A DNA stretch of 64,000 bases from Vreelandella sp042466685 (GCF_042466685.1 NZ_CP170448.1:4030001-4094000); one strand, 5' to 3'. Shown: positions 7,512 through 16,326, numbered from the stretch's first letter. A program made the numbers and translations. The notes: a model not told the origin generated them from the letters alone.

Positions 7512-9644
7512 ATGCACGGCGACACCCACCCGGAAGCCCTCAAGGTGCTGCAGGCGGTATTTGGCTACGACAGCTTTCGCGGCCCCCAGCAGGCGATCAT
7601 CGAGCATGTAATGGCTGGGGGGGATGCGCTGGTACTGATGCCCACCGGCGGTGGCAAGTCGCTGTGCTATCAGATCCCGGCACTCTTGCGCGAAGGCACC
7701 GCGATTGTGGTATCGCCGCTGATCGCGCTGATGCAGGATCAGGTGGCGGCACTTCAGCAAAACGGGGTCAGGGCGGCCTACCTTAACTCCAGTCTTGATT
7801 ACCATGAGGCGGTCGAAGTGGAAAACCGCCTGCGAGCGGGCGAGCTGGATCTTTTATATGTGGCGCCGGAACGGCTGGCCACGGCGCGTATGCAGGTGTT
7901 GCTGGAGCAGACCAAGATTGCGCTGTTCGCCATTGATGAAGCCCACTGTGTTTCCCAGTGGGGCCACGATTTTCGCCCCGAGTATCGCCAGCTCTCCCAT
8001 CTGCATCAGCGCTTTCCCCAGGTGCCGCGCATTGCCCTAACCGCCACCGCCGATGTGCCCACCCGAGGCGATATCATGGAGCATCTGCAGCTCCAGGAGG
8101 CGGCGCTTTACAACAGCGGCTTTGACCGGCCCAACATCCGCTACCATATCGCCGAAAATCAGGGTAACGCCAAGGAACAGCTGCTGCGCTTTATCCGCGA
8201 GCACCACGACGGCGAGGCGGGTATCGTCTACTGCCTTTCCCGGCGCAAGGTGGAGGAGACCGCCGCCTGGCTGGAACGTCAGGGGCTAACCGCGCTGCCC
8301 TACCACGCCGGGCTGCCCCCCGAGCAGCGCCAGCACCACCAGACCCGTTTTCTGCGTGAGGATGGTGTGGTCGTGGTGGCCACCATCGCCTTTGGCATGG
8401 GCATCGACAAACCGGACGTGCGCTTTGTCGCCCACCTTAACCTGCCCAAGAGCATTGAAGCCTACTACCAGGAAACCGGCCGCGCCGGGCGCGATGGACT
8501 GCCCGCCGATGCCTGGATGGCCTACGGGCTTCAGGACGTGATCACGCTGCGTCAGATGCAGCAGGACTCCAGCGCTGCCGACCAGCAAAAGCGCATTGAG
8601 CAGCAGAAACTCGACGCCATGCTGGGGCTTTGCGAAATCATCAGCTGCCGCCGCCAGGCGCTGCTTCATTACTTTGGCGATCATCTGAATTCGCCCTGCG
8701 GCAATTGCGATAACTGCCTGACCCCGCCCGAGACCTGGGAGGCCACCGTGGCGGCGCAGAAGGCGCTGTCGTGCGTCTACCGCACCGAGCAGCGCTTCGG
8801 CGTGACCTATCTGGTGGATGTACTACTAGGTAAACATAACGAGCGGATCACCCGTTTTGGCCACGACCGCATAAGCACCTTCGGTATTGGCAAAGAACTC
8901 TCGGCTAACGAGTGGAAAGCGCTCTTTCGCCAGCTGATTGCCAGCGGCTATTTAAGTGTGGATATGGAGGGCCACGGCGGCATTCAGCTCACTGCCAACG
9001 CCAAGCCAGTGCTGCGCGGCGAACACACGCTTACCCTGCGCAAACCAAGCAAGACCAAGGCCACCCGTCGGGGCAGCAAAGCGGGCTCGACCACGCTGCC
9101 TCATGGGGAGCTATGGGAAGCCCTGCGCCAGCACCGTCGAGAGCTGGCCGCGGCCCAGGGCGTGCCTGCCTATGTGATCTTCCACGACGCTACCCTGGCC
9201 GAAATGGTCGAACAGAAACCCCAGAGTCTGGCGGCACTGGGCGCGATCTCGGGTATTGGTGCACGTAAGCTGGAAGATTACGGCGAGGGTTTTCTGGACG
9301 TTATCCTGGCGCATGGGGAAACCCATCACGATACCCCACTCGCGGGCAGTAGCGCCTTGGAGTCCGCAGCACTGCTGCGCCAGGGATTAACGCCAGAGGA
9401 AATCGCTCAGCAGCGCAACCTTGCAGCCAACACTGTTTACCGCCATTTGGGTGATGTGATTCAAAGTGGCGACCTGGCGCTTGAAGAGGTGGTCAACCTG
9501 GATCCCGCGACCTTAGAACAAATCCGCGCAACCTTTGCGCAATACCCAGATCAAGGGCTGAAAGTGGTGTTCGAAGCGCTGGAGGGGCGCATTGATTACC
9601 CTATTCTGCACTGTGTGCAGGCGTCCATGGCCGCAAAGGGTTAA
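7512..9644 (+). CDS. recQ: ATP-dependent DNA helicase RecQ with extended C-terminus
   Basis: This 710-residue 3'-5' DNA helicase acts in recombination and fork repair. It has motif I MPTGGGKSLCYQ, the DEAH box IDEAHCVSQWGHDFRPEY, motif V-VI GMGIDKPDVRFV and QETGRAGRDG, and the RQC zinc site with CGNCDNC. An HRDC domain follows (about residues 545-615, LWEALRQHRRELA...). After it comes a further winged-helix/HTH-like tail of about 95 residues (LRQGLTPEEIAQQRNLAANTVYRHL), making the protein longer than the roughly 610 residues of E. coli RecQ. The ATG at 7512 has a GGAGA site; a GTG at 7470 is unlikely. Its stop shares TTAA with the convergent mtnA stop. Confidence 0.95.
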   Translation: MHGDTHPEALKVLQAVFGYDSFRGPQQAIIEHVMAGGDALVLMPTGGGKSLCYQIPALLREGTAIVVSPLIALMQDQVAALQQNGVRAAYLNSSLDYHEAVEVENRLRAGELDLLYVAPERLATARMQVLLEQTKIALFAIDEAHCVSQWGHDFRPEYRQLSHLHQRFPQVPRIALTATADVPTRGDIMEHLQLQEAALYNSGFDRPNIRYHIAENQGNAKEQLLRFIREHHDGEAGIVYCLSRRKVEETAAWLERQGLTALPYHAGLPPEQRQHHQTRFLREDGVVVVATIAFGMGIDKPDVRFVAHLNLPKSIEAYYQETGRAGRDGLPADAWMAYGLQDVITLRQMQQDSSAADQQKRIEQQKLDAMLGLCEIISCRRQALLHYFGDHLNSPCGNCDNCLTPPETWEATVAAQKALSCVYRTEQRFGVTYLVDVLLGKHNERITRFGHDRISTFGIGKELSANEWKALFRQLIASGYLSVDMEGHGGIQLTANAKPVLRGEHTLTLRKPSKTKATRRGSKAGSTTLPHGELWEALRQHRRELAAAQGVPAYVIFHDATLAEMVEQKPQSLAALGAISGIGARKLEDYGEGFLDVILAHGETHHDTPLAGSSALESAALLRQGLTPEEIAQQRNLAANTVYRHLGDVIQSGDLALEEVVNLDPATLEQIRATFAQYPDQGLKVVFEALEGRIDYPILHCVQASMAAKG

Positions 9645-10660
9645 CTTCGCCCTAGAAAATGCTCGCCTCGATCAATGGCGGCGGCATCAAATACGCCGGT
9701 ATCCAATACCCAAGCCGTCACGAGCTTGGCGGGAGTGACGTCAAAGGCCGGGTTCCATACCGGGGCGTTGTCGGGTGCCCAGGTAACCTCACCAAAGGCA
9801 CCCGCAGCGCCGCGGATCTCGGCGGGGTCACGCTGTTCAATAGGAATCTCGGCACCAGTGGCACAAGCGGGATCAACCGTAGTGTAGGGAGCAACCACAT
9901 AGAACGGCACCTGGTGGTAGTGAGCGATCACCGCCAGCATGTAAGTGCCCACCTTATTGGCGAAGTCGCCGTTGGCACATATACGGTCGGCGCCTACCAT
10001 CACTTTATCTACCTTTCCCGCCGCCATCAGGCTGGCCGCCATGCTGTCGGCAATCAATTGGTAGGGAATGCCTAGGTCAGCCATTTCCCAGGCGGTTAAA
10101 CGACCGCCTTGGAGCAGCGGGCGGGTTTCATCTACGTACACGTGCAGTTCAACGCCACGCTGCTTGGCCACTGCCAGCGCGCCAATAGCTGTGCCCACGC
10201 CTGCGGTGGCCAGTGCCCCGGTGTTGCAGTGAGTGAGCACGCGGTCACCCGTTTGCAACAAGTCAGCGCCCCGCTCGGCCATTTGCTGGCACAGCGCCCG
10301 GTCTTCGGCAAACAATGCGGCAGCACGTTCAGCCAGGGCACCGGCACCTTGACCAAAGCAGGCTTCCATGGCATCCAGGCAGTACATTAAGTTAACTGCC
10401 GTGGGGCGTGTGGCGCGTAAGCGATCACTTACCAACTGCCAATCACTTTCTGGATGGCGTGCAGCGTAGTGCGCCAGTACAAAGGCAGCGCTTAAGCCAA
10501 TCAGCGGCGCGCCGCGAATCGCTAAGCTTTTAACCGCCACCTGCCAATCTTCTGGCGAGTCACAGCGCACCCACTGCTCCGCCTGGGGCAGTTGGGTTTG
10601 ATCCAAATACTCAAGGTGGTCGGCATAGATCCGCAAACTGCGTGATTGAAGATGAGGCAT
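9641..10660 (-). CDS. mtnA: Methylthioribose-1-phosphate isomerase
   Basis: MtnA converts 5-methylthioribose-1-phosphate to the ribulose form in methionine salvage. The 339-residue protein is full length for the family and related to eIF2B alpha subunits. Visible signatures are SLAIRGAPLIGLSAAF, VLTHCNTGALATAGVGTA with the catalytic Cys, DETRPLLQGGRLTAWE, and VGADRICANGDFANKVGT with the catalytic Asp. An AAGGAGT site precedes the ATG at 10660. It is divergent from mtnBCD across about 100 bp. MtnK, its substrate supplier, is encoded at 12958-14220. Confidence 0.96.
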   Translation of the reverse strand: MPHLQSRSLRIYADHLEYLDQTQLPQAEQWVRCDSPEDWQVAVKSLAIRGAPLIGLSAAFVLAHYAARHPESDWQLVSDRLRATRPTAVNLMYCLDAMEACFGQGAGALAERAAALFAEDRALCQQMAERGADLLQTGDRVLTHCNTGALATAGVGTAIGALAVAKQRGVELHVYVDETRPLLQGGRLTAWEMADLGIPYQLIADSMAASLMAAGKVDKVMVGADRICANGDFANKVGTYMLAVIAHYHQVPFYVVAPYTTVDPACATGAEIPIEQRDPAEIRGAAGAFGEVTWAPDNAPVWNPAFDVTPAKLVTAWVLDTGVFDAAAIDRGEHFLGRS

Positions 10661-10762
10661 CGATGGACTCCTTGAGCACTTGATCAGAACAGCTACACGG
10701 CTTATCAGCCGCGAAGCTTATCATATAGAATGGCTGCCACTAGAAGAGGCGATGCAGATCCT

Positions 10763-11350
10763 ATGATGACGTTACAAACTGAACTGCTGGCGGCTATTTC
10801 CTGGGCGGCCCAGCAGGGCTGGACGCCCGCCACGGGTGGCAACTTTTCCGCCCGTACAGAGGATGGCTATCTTGTCACCGCTTCAGGGCGGGATAAAACC
10901 CGCATTCAGGGCGATGATCTCTTGCTCTGCAACCTGGATGGCAAGGTGCTTTCCGGCGATGGAAAACCTAGCGCGGAAAGCGACCTGCATGCTGCACTCT
11001 ATCGCTTAGACGCATCGATTAACTGCGTGCTGCACACTCACACCGTGGCCAGCACGGTGCTGTCGCGGCGATTTCCTAAGGGCATAGAGCTCAACGGCTT
11101 TGAAATGCAAAAAGCCTTAGCGGGCAACGTGACCCACGAGGCTACCATCCATGTGCCGGTGGTGCCCAACTCCCAGGATATGGAAGAACTGGCCGAGCAC
11201 GTACGCAGCGGCTGGCCAATGCCCTGGGGCTTTTTGGTTGCAGGCCACGGCATTTACGCCGTAGGTGATAGCATCGCCAGCTGTCGCCGCCACCTTGAAG
11301 CGATTGAGTTTTTACTCGCCTGTGTTCTTGAAGAGAGCCGATGGTCTTAA
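10763..11350 (+). CDS. mtnB: Methylthioribulose-1-phosphate dehydratase
   Basis: MtnB is a zinc enzyme of the class II aldolase fold that dehydrates methylthioribulose-1-phosphate to a diketone. The zinc site is visible as VLHTHTVAS and a later His in VAGHGIYAVGD. The substrate-loop motif TGGNFSAR lies near the N-terminus. I place the start at the ATG-ATG pair at 10763/10766, which matches the normal family N-terminus. An ATG at 10730 would add 11 residues; neither start has a strong ribosome site. It heads the mtnBCD unit. Confidence 0.93.
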   Translation: MMTLQTELLAAISWAAQQGWTPATGGNFSARTEDGYLVTASGRDKTRIQGDDLLLCNLDGKVLSGDGKPSAESDLHAALYRLDASINCVLHTHTVASTVLSRRFPKGIELNGFEMQKALAGNVTHEATIHVPVVPNSQDMEELAEHVRSGWPMPWGFLVAGHGIYAVGDSIASCRRHLEAIEFLLACVLEESRWS

Positions 11351-11366
11351 AAATGAGTAGTCTTAA

Positions 11367-12053
11367 ATGAGCAATCCAACTGTTCGCGCCATTGTGACCG
11401 ATATTGAAGGCACCACCACGGACATTAACTTCGTCCATAAGGTGCTGTTTCCTTACGCTCACCGTCAGTTGCCTGACTTTCTCCGCGCTAATGCAGATAC
11501 CCCAGCCGTTGCCGAACAGATCAATGCTGTACGTCGTGAAATGGGCGAGCCTGATGCCTCGTTGGACGCCGTCATTGCCCAACTACTGCACTGGATCGAG
11601 ACCGACCAAAAGGTTACGCCGCTAAAAGCCTTGCAGGGCATGATGTGGGCTGATGGTTACCAGCGCGGTGACTTTACAGGCCATTTGTATAGCGACGTGG
11701 CTCCCGCCCTGCGTCACTGGAAAGAGTCAGGTAAGGCACTGTACGTATACTCTTCTGGCTCTGTTCAGGCGCAAAAACTGCTATTCGGCTATAGCGATGA
11801 GGGCGACCTGACTCCGCTATTTAGCGGCTACTTTGATACTCATATCGGCCATAAGCGCGAAGCCACCGCCTATCAGCGCATTGTTGCTGAGCTTGACCTA
11901 CCGGCGGATGCAGTGCTGTTCTTGTCTGATGTGGTTGAAGAGCTGGACGCCGCCAAGCAGGCGGGTATGCAAACGCTGCAGCTGGTGCGCGAAGGCACCC
12001 AGCCTGGAAACCCCCATGCTTGCGTTACTCGCTTTGATGAAATTGCGCTTTAG
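11367..12053 (+). CDS. mtnC: Enolase-phosphatase E1 (acireductone synthase)
   Basis: MtnC is a bifunctional HAD-family enzyme that enolises and dephosphorylates the MtnB product to acireductone. The 228-residue length is normal. The HAD nucleophile motif is DIEGTT (Asp nucleophile near residue 10), typical of this subfamily, with YSSGSVQAQK (motif II) and FLSDVVEELDAA (motif IV). No Shine-Dalgarno sequence precedes its ATG. Instead a five-codon reading frame (11353-11370) ends by overlapping the start, which suggests translational coupling. Confidence 0.95.
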   Translation: MSNPTVRAIVTDIEGTTTDINFVHKVLFPYAHRQLPDFLRANADTPAVAEQINAVRREMGEPDASLDAVIAQLLHWIETDQKVTPLKALQGMMWADGYQRGDFTGHLYSDVAPALRHWKESGKALYVYSSGSVQAQKLLFGYSDEGDLTPLFSGYFDTHIGHKREATAYQRIVAELDLPADAVLFLSDVVEELDAAKQAGMQTLQLVREGTQPGNPHACVTRFDEIAL

Positions 12054-12064
12054 GAGACCCTACG

Positions 12065-12613
12065 ATGTCGCAACTAAAAGTATTTGCTGATCAGAACCCG
12101 AACGATGCCCTGATCGACACCACCGACGGCGACCAGATTACCACTGAGCTAAACAAGGTGGGCGTGTTGTTTGAGCGCTGGGCAGCGCCAGGCGAAATTG
12201 CCGACGACGCCACCCAGGAAGATATTTTGGCGCTTTATCAAGACGACATCGACCGTGTCAAAGCCATGGGCGGCTATCAAACTGTCGATGTATTGCATAT
12301 GGTGCCCACGCACCCAGACAAAGACGCCATGCGCCAAAAGTTCTTAAACGAGCATCGCCACCACGAAGATGAAGTACGTTTTTTCGTCAAAGGACAAGGA
12401 CTGTTCTGCCTGCACATTGATGACAAGGTGTATCAGGTACTGTGTACCCGTAATGATCTGATCAGCGTACCCGCCAACACACCCCACTGGTTCGATATGG
12501 GCCCAGCGCCGGAATTTACTGCGTTACGTTTCTTCGACAACGTGGAAGGTTGGGTACCGCACTGGACTGAAAGCGATATCGCCGGGAAATTTGATCGCTT
12601 GGATCAGTTGTAA
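12065..12613 (+). CDS. mtnD: Acireductone dioxygenase
   Basis: MtnD is a metal-dependent cupin that oxidises acireductone to the keto acid precursor of methionine (Fe form) or to the CO-releasing product (Ni form). The metal ligands are visible in EHRHHEDEVRFFV (two His and a Glu) and in the later His of PANTPHWFDMG. The 182-residue length is full. A GGAGA site lies 7-8 bases before the ATG. It ends the mtnBCD operon; three 14-bp tandem repeats follow its stop. Confidence 0.96.
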   Translation: MSQLKVFADQNPNDALIDTTDGDQITTELNKVGVLFERWAAPGEIADDATQEDILALYQDDIDRVKAMGGYQTVDVLHMVPTHPDKDAMRQKFLNEHRHHEDEVRFFVKGQGLFCLHIDDKVYQVLCTRNDLISVPANTPHWFDMGPAPEFTALRFFDNVEGWVPHWTESDIAGKFDRLDQL

Positions 12614-12615
12614 GC

Positions 12616-12657
12616 GGTGAGGCGTAAGGGGGGAATCGTAAGGGGTGAATCGCAAGG
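12616..12657 (+). repeat. Three 14-bp imperfect tandem repeats after mtnD
   Basis: The units GGTGAGGCGTAAGG (12616), GGGGAATCGTAAGG (12630) and GGTGAATCGCAAGG (12644) are adjacent and begin 3 bp after the mtnD stop. They open a 344-bp gene-free interval whose remaining content is a set of palindromic repeats (12681-12943). No coding signal is seen in that interval. Confidence 0.85.
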
Positions 12658-12680
12658 AGGAGCAAAGGTGGAAAGCAGTT

Positions 12681-12943
12681 GTAGCGCGGCGTAAGCGCCA
12701 GCGCCCCCGCGAAGCAGCGCGCTAGCGGTGCCAAAGGTGACGCCGAGGCCGGATCAGGCACGGAGGCATCATCCAGGCGGCTTGCGCCGCCGTCGCGGGT
12801 GCCTCATACGCTCGTTCCTCGCGAGATTCGTTACGCCGCGCTACGGGGCTTAGGCGATAGCTGAGTTGGGCTCTTTGTTGCGCGGCGTAAGCGTCAGCGC
12901 ACCCGCGGAAGCAGCGCGCAGCGGTGCCGAAGGTTACGCCGAG
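12681..12943. repeat. Cluster of REP-like palindromic repeats between mtnD and mtnK
   Basis: Two 67-bp direct copies lie at 12681-12747 and 12877-12943. Each starts with GCGCGGCGTAAGCG and ends with ACGCCGAG, so the ends are inverted relative to each other; in the second copy CGGCGTAA pairs with TTACGCCG. Between them, 12831-12844 is an exact inverted copy of the first 14 bases of copy one. A perfect hairpin GGCGGC-TTGC-GCCGCC lies at 12776-12791. The block separates convergent mtnD and mtnK and may act as a bidirectional 3' end, like REP clusters. Confidence 0.8.
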
Positions 12944-12957
12944 CTATGGTTAAGCGC

Positions 12958-14220
12958 TTACAGCACCTCTTGCTGGTTATACATTCTGGCAAGATCCGTT
13001 AGAGCGGTAAGATCGCTATAAGTCTCCGGTTCCATAATCAGTGCTTGCCCCATCAGCACGTTGCGCGCTTCAAGCTTGGCGCGCAGGGCGGTGTCTTCGA
13101 TCTCTTCGAAGTCGGCGTTGTGAGCAAGGGATAGCACCCGGCGGTGCATTTCAATCCCGCAGTAGGCCAGGGCATCCAGGCGGATCTCGTCAAGCAGTGC
13201 ATCGCAGGCGTCATCGGCGCTATTGCCCTGCTCTTCAAATAGGGCTTTCGGAAACAGAATACCGGTACGTTCGGTTTGCCATAGGTGACGGAACTCGGCA
13301 TCAAAGCTGCTAAAGCACGCCTCAATAACCTCCAAAACCCATGCCTGATACGACTCAAGCTCCTCTTCCGAGCGATGCGCTGGCTGGCTGAAGTAGGCCA
13401 TCAGAAAGTTAGCGACTGCCATGCCTAGGTCAAACGCCATAGGGCCGTACTGAGAGAACTCAGGGTCGATCACCCGGACGTCAGTATCGGTGGCCATGAT
13501 GGAACCAGAGTGCAGATCACCGTGCAGCATGGTTTCAGTGTTAGCGGTGAATTTCATCAACAGCCGCTGCACTTTGGCTTTTAACCGTGCATTGCGGCGT
13601 AGCTCATCCACCACTGGCGAAAGCTCCGGTGTGTGGTGATTCATTTCGGCGCCGTAATAGGGGTCGGTAAATACCAGCGATTCGGTAATAGCGGGAATCG
13701 CAACATTGCCGGAAAACAGCCCTACATCCGCCTTTTTCTCAGGGCTGCTCAGCGAAAGCTCCGAGCCACGGAACGCCGTACGGGCGCAGAATTGGCCAAT
13801 GGTTTCGCCAAGCTGCTCAACGCGCTCTCCATCGATCAGCTTACGGCGCAGGATTCTGTGCGGGTAGAGGTACTCCATCACAATCAGCGCCTGGGGCTTG
13901 TCGAAGTAGTAGACTTCAGGGGCAATCCCCGGCGCTCGCTTGGCCTGTCGCACCAAGGCGTAGTACTCAAAGTGGGCGCGATAGATAGGTAGCGGCCAAC
14001 TCTCTCCCACCATTCTCACATAGGGGAGTGCCTGTTTTACCACTACGCTGCCGTGGCTGCCGGAGACAATAAACACCAGATTGAGGTTGCCGTCACCCAC
14101 CTCGCGAATTTCCCAACTGGCAGGTTCACCGCCCACTCGACTAGCCACTGCCTCAACACCACCAAGCCGCTGGGAAAGAGTGTCGACGGTGAGCGCGCGG
14201 TAATCTTGATCAATCTCCAA
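12958..14220 (-). CDS. mtnK: Methylthioribose kinase
   Basis: MtnK phosphorylates 5-methylthioribose with ATP, the entry step to MtnA. It has the choline/aminoglycoside-kinase fold: GDGNLNLVFIV nucleotide loop, the catalytic HGDLHSGSIM and the metal-binding VIDPEFSQYGPMAFDLG. The 420-residue length is normal. Translation must begin at the TTG at 14220, because an in-frame TGA lies two codons upstream and no ATG occurs nearby; a GAGGA site stands 8 bases before it. It converges on mtnD across the repeat cluster. Use of MtnK implies a separate MTA nucleosidase, not found here. Confidence 0.95.
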   Translation of the reverse strand: MEIDQDYRALTVDTLSQRLGGVEAVASRVGGEPASWEIREVGDGNLNLVFIVSGSHGSVVVKQALPYVRMVGESWPLPIYRAHFEYYALVRQAKRAPGIAPEVYYFDKPQALIVMEYLYPHRILRRKLIDGERVEQLGETIGQFCARTAFRGSELSLSSPEKKADVGLFSGNVAIPAITESLVFTDPYYGAEMNHHTPELSPVVDELRRNARLKAKVQRLLMKFTANTETMLHGDLHSGSIMATDTDVRVIDPEFSQYGPMAFDLGMAVANFLMAYFSQPAHRSEEELESYQAWVLEVIEACFSSFDAEFRHLWQTERTGILFPKALFEEQGNSADDACDALLDEIRLDALAYCGIEMHRRVLSLAHNADFEEIEDTALRAKLEARNVLMGQALIMEPETYSDLTALTDLARMYNQQEVL

Positions 14221-14260
14221 AAGTCATTCCTCACAAAACGTTTAAAGGCATGGTGAACGG

Positions 14261-15508
14261 CTACTGAGCTGATATACCTAATCCACCATTAGCGTTATCG
14301 CCGGAGAGTGAATCCTCTGAGTTAGCCACCCATATACGGTTGCGGCCTTGCCGCTTGGCTTCGTAAAGCGCTGCATCTGCTTGGGATAATAACTCGGTGG
14401 GGGCAAGGCCAACACCTGGCCAAAGTACCGCTACTCCGATACTCACCGTGACCACGCTCTCCGCCGAGGCACCGGGGTTAGGGATCTGCAAGCCTTCCAC
14501 GCTGCGCCTGATCCGCTCCGCCGCTGGCTCTAAAGCATCAGGGGTTGCATTGACCATTAACACCACAAACTCTTCGCCGCCAAAGCGCACCACTAAGTCA
14601 GTATCGCGGCTGTTGGCCTGCATGGCCTTCGCTACCCGACGTAAACAGACATCGCCTTGGGGATGCCCATAATAGTCGTTGTACGCTTTGAAGTGGTCGA
14701 TATCGATCACCATAAGTCCTAAGCAAAGCCCTTTGTCGGCGGCCTCTTGCCACCGGACGGGGAACACCGTATCGAACTGGCGTCGATTGGCCAGAGTGGT
14801 TAAAGAGTCGGTAACCGACATGCGAGTCAACTTTTTATTATCTTTTAAGTAGTAGCCTGCACGGAGCTTCTCTTTCAATACATGTAGGTAGGCGGTCCGC
14901 TCGCTACGCTCGAAGCGGTAGTTCGCGGCAAGACTAAATACTGCCACAGCCATAAGCGTGAATATAGCCAACCGTTTTGCTTCTGCTGGCATTGGCTCAT
15001 ATGGCAAGACAAAGGTCAGAATTATTAAAACACTTATTGCGGATGAACATACGGCGTAGCTAAAGCGCAGTGAATAAACAATGTTCCCCACCAGCAAAAT
15101 AAGCCCAAAGGAGAAGACATCCAGATAAGAGTAAGGAGCGGTGGAACTCGCAAAAATCATACAAGAGATTACCGTAGCAACGATAACCGTACTCGCCATC
15201 AAAGTCTCCCGTAACGCTGGGGAGACGCCACGGTAGACCAACCAAAGAATAGGTAAGCCGAAAGGCAGCATCACCGCAACCCTTAACGTAAGCGCCGAAG
15301 TAAAAGTATCCGGTCGGAAGCTGTAGTCGTTAATCAAAAACAGGCAGTAGATGACTGCCGATATCAGCCCCGACACTACCATCTGGCGACTACGCTGGCG
15401 CTGAGTATCTGCTTCAAAGCGTGCTTCTACATCATCAGCAAAACGCAACCGCCAAGCGCCTTTCCCTAATCCATCTTCGACGGCTTTCAGCAACGCGTCA
15501 TTGATCAT
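14261..15508 (-). CDS. Membrane-anchored diguanylate cyclase (GGDEF)
   Basis: This 415-residue protein synthesises cyclic di-GMP. The N-terminal part (about residues 42-195) contains around six hydrophobic segments that form a membrane sensor of no recognised class. The C-terminal GGDEF domain (about 225-390) carries the active-site GGEEF within RFGGEEFVVL and the substrate motif DIDHFKAYNDYYGH. An RDTD five residues before GGEEF fits the product-inhibition I-site. It stands alone, convergent with nothing and downstream of mtnK's start; signal and targets are unknown. Confidence 0.9.
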   Translation of the reverse strand: MINDALLKAVEDGLGKGAWRLRFADDVEARFEADTQRQRSRQMVVSGLISAVIYCLFLINDYSFRPDTFTSALTLRVAVMLPFGLPILWLVYRGVSPALRETLMASTVIVATVISCMIFASSTAPYSYLDVFSFGLILLVGNIVYSLRFSYAVCSSAISVLIILTFVLPYEPMPAEAKRLAIFTLMAVAVFSLAANYRFERSERTAYLHVLKEKLRAGYYLKDNKKLTRMSVTDSLTTLANRRQFDTVFPVRWQEAADKGLCLGLMVIDIDHFKAYNDYYGHPQGDVCLRRVAKAMQANSRDTDLVVRFGGEEFVVLMVNATPDALEPAAERIRRSVEGLQIPNPGASAESVVTVSIGVAVLWPGVGLAPTELLSQADAALYEAKRQGRNRIWVANSEDSLSGDNANGGLGISAQ

Positions 15509-15764
15509 TACTTGCCCTCAATGCCTCACCACACTATCAGGGATTTTATACAGCTCTAACAGCTACCAGAAACCAAGTACTCCATCCGCATACGACTATA
15601 GTGTGCCATAGTAACGTTTGGTTAAAATGAATACCGTTACTACTTTAAACGTAAAATATCATGCCCTTTAATTAATCAGTCATTAAAAAAAGACGCCGCC
15701 ATGAAAGCGAGCGCCTTAATTTTGTTGATAATATGGTAGCGGCTACTGAACAAGGAGGTAAGCC

Positions 15765-16049
15765 ATGCAGCGCGAGCAAGACCCCGCAACCCACGACTGG
15801 ACATTTACCATTGGCCATCGCGAACTCGTTGTGCACCAGCGCTATGAGGTGCTTAGCATGATCAACGATTTCATGCTGGGCATCTGGTTTACGATCGGCA
15901 GTGTCTGCTTTTTTTACCAAGGTGCCGTACAAACCGTTGGCGTATGGTTATTTGTGGTTGGTAGCTTACAGCTATTAATTCGTCCGGCGATTCGTCTTCA
16001 CCGCTTTGTCTATTTTAAGCAGCTACCTGACACCGACCACGACGCCTAG
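15765..16049 (+). CDS. YrhK-like small membrane protein
   Basis: This 94-residue protein matches the YrhK-type domain: IGHRELVVHQRYEVLSMINDF followed by two membrane helices (about 37-55 and 60-80) and a RPAIRLHRF end. Its function is unknown in the family. A strong AAGGAGG ribosome site lies 7 bases before the ATG, which supports real expression. The 256-bp region upstream, shared with the divergent cyclase gene, is AT-rich; the only clear element there is the small palindrome GTAGCGGCTAC at 15736-15746. Its stop lies 10 bp from the convergent ybiI stop. Confidence 0.82.
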   Translation: MQREQDPATHDWTFTIGHRELVVHQRYEVLSMINDFMLGIWFTIGSVCFFYQGAVQTVGVWLFVVGSLQLLIRPAIRLHRFVYFKQLPDTDHDA

Positions 16050-16059
16050 AAACCGGCGT

Positions 16060-16326
16060 TCAACGCAGTTGGCTATCTTTACTACCGCGACGGTTATAGC
16101 CACTGAAGGCCGACTGCTGTTTGTCCTGTTCACTTTGACAGATCACACAAAGCCGTACCCCCGGAATGGCCTTGCGGCGCGCTTCGGGAATCGGGTCGCC
16201 ACACTCTTCGCAAACATCAAGACTCTCACCACGGGGCAACTGACTACGAGCTCGCTGCACCGCATCTTCTAACGTGCTCTCCATCTGCTCTTGCTCGGCG
16301 CCATCTTTTGCCCATCCGCCTGCCAT
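16060..16326 (-). CDS. ybiI: DksA/TraR-type C4 zinc-finger protein YbiI
   Basis: The 88-residue protein aligns along its full length with E. coli YbiI as I remember it, including the N-terminal MAGGWAKDGAEQEQM and the terminal GYNRRGSKDSQLR. The zinc finger is CEECGDPIP...CVICQ. DksA/TraR proteins act at the RNA polymerase secondary channel; YbiI itself is uncharacterised. I chose the ATG at 16326, preceded by GAGGGA, over an ATG at 16473 that would add 49 unrelated residues and run into the next gene. Confidence 0.92.
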   Translation of the reverse strand: MAGGWAKDGAEQEQMESTLEDAVQRARSQLPRGESLDVCEECGDPIPEARRKAIPGVRLCVICQSEQDKQQSAFSGYNRRGSKDSQLR

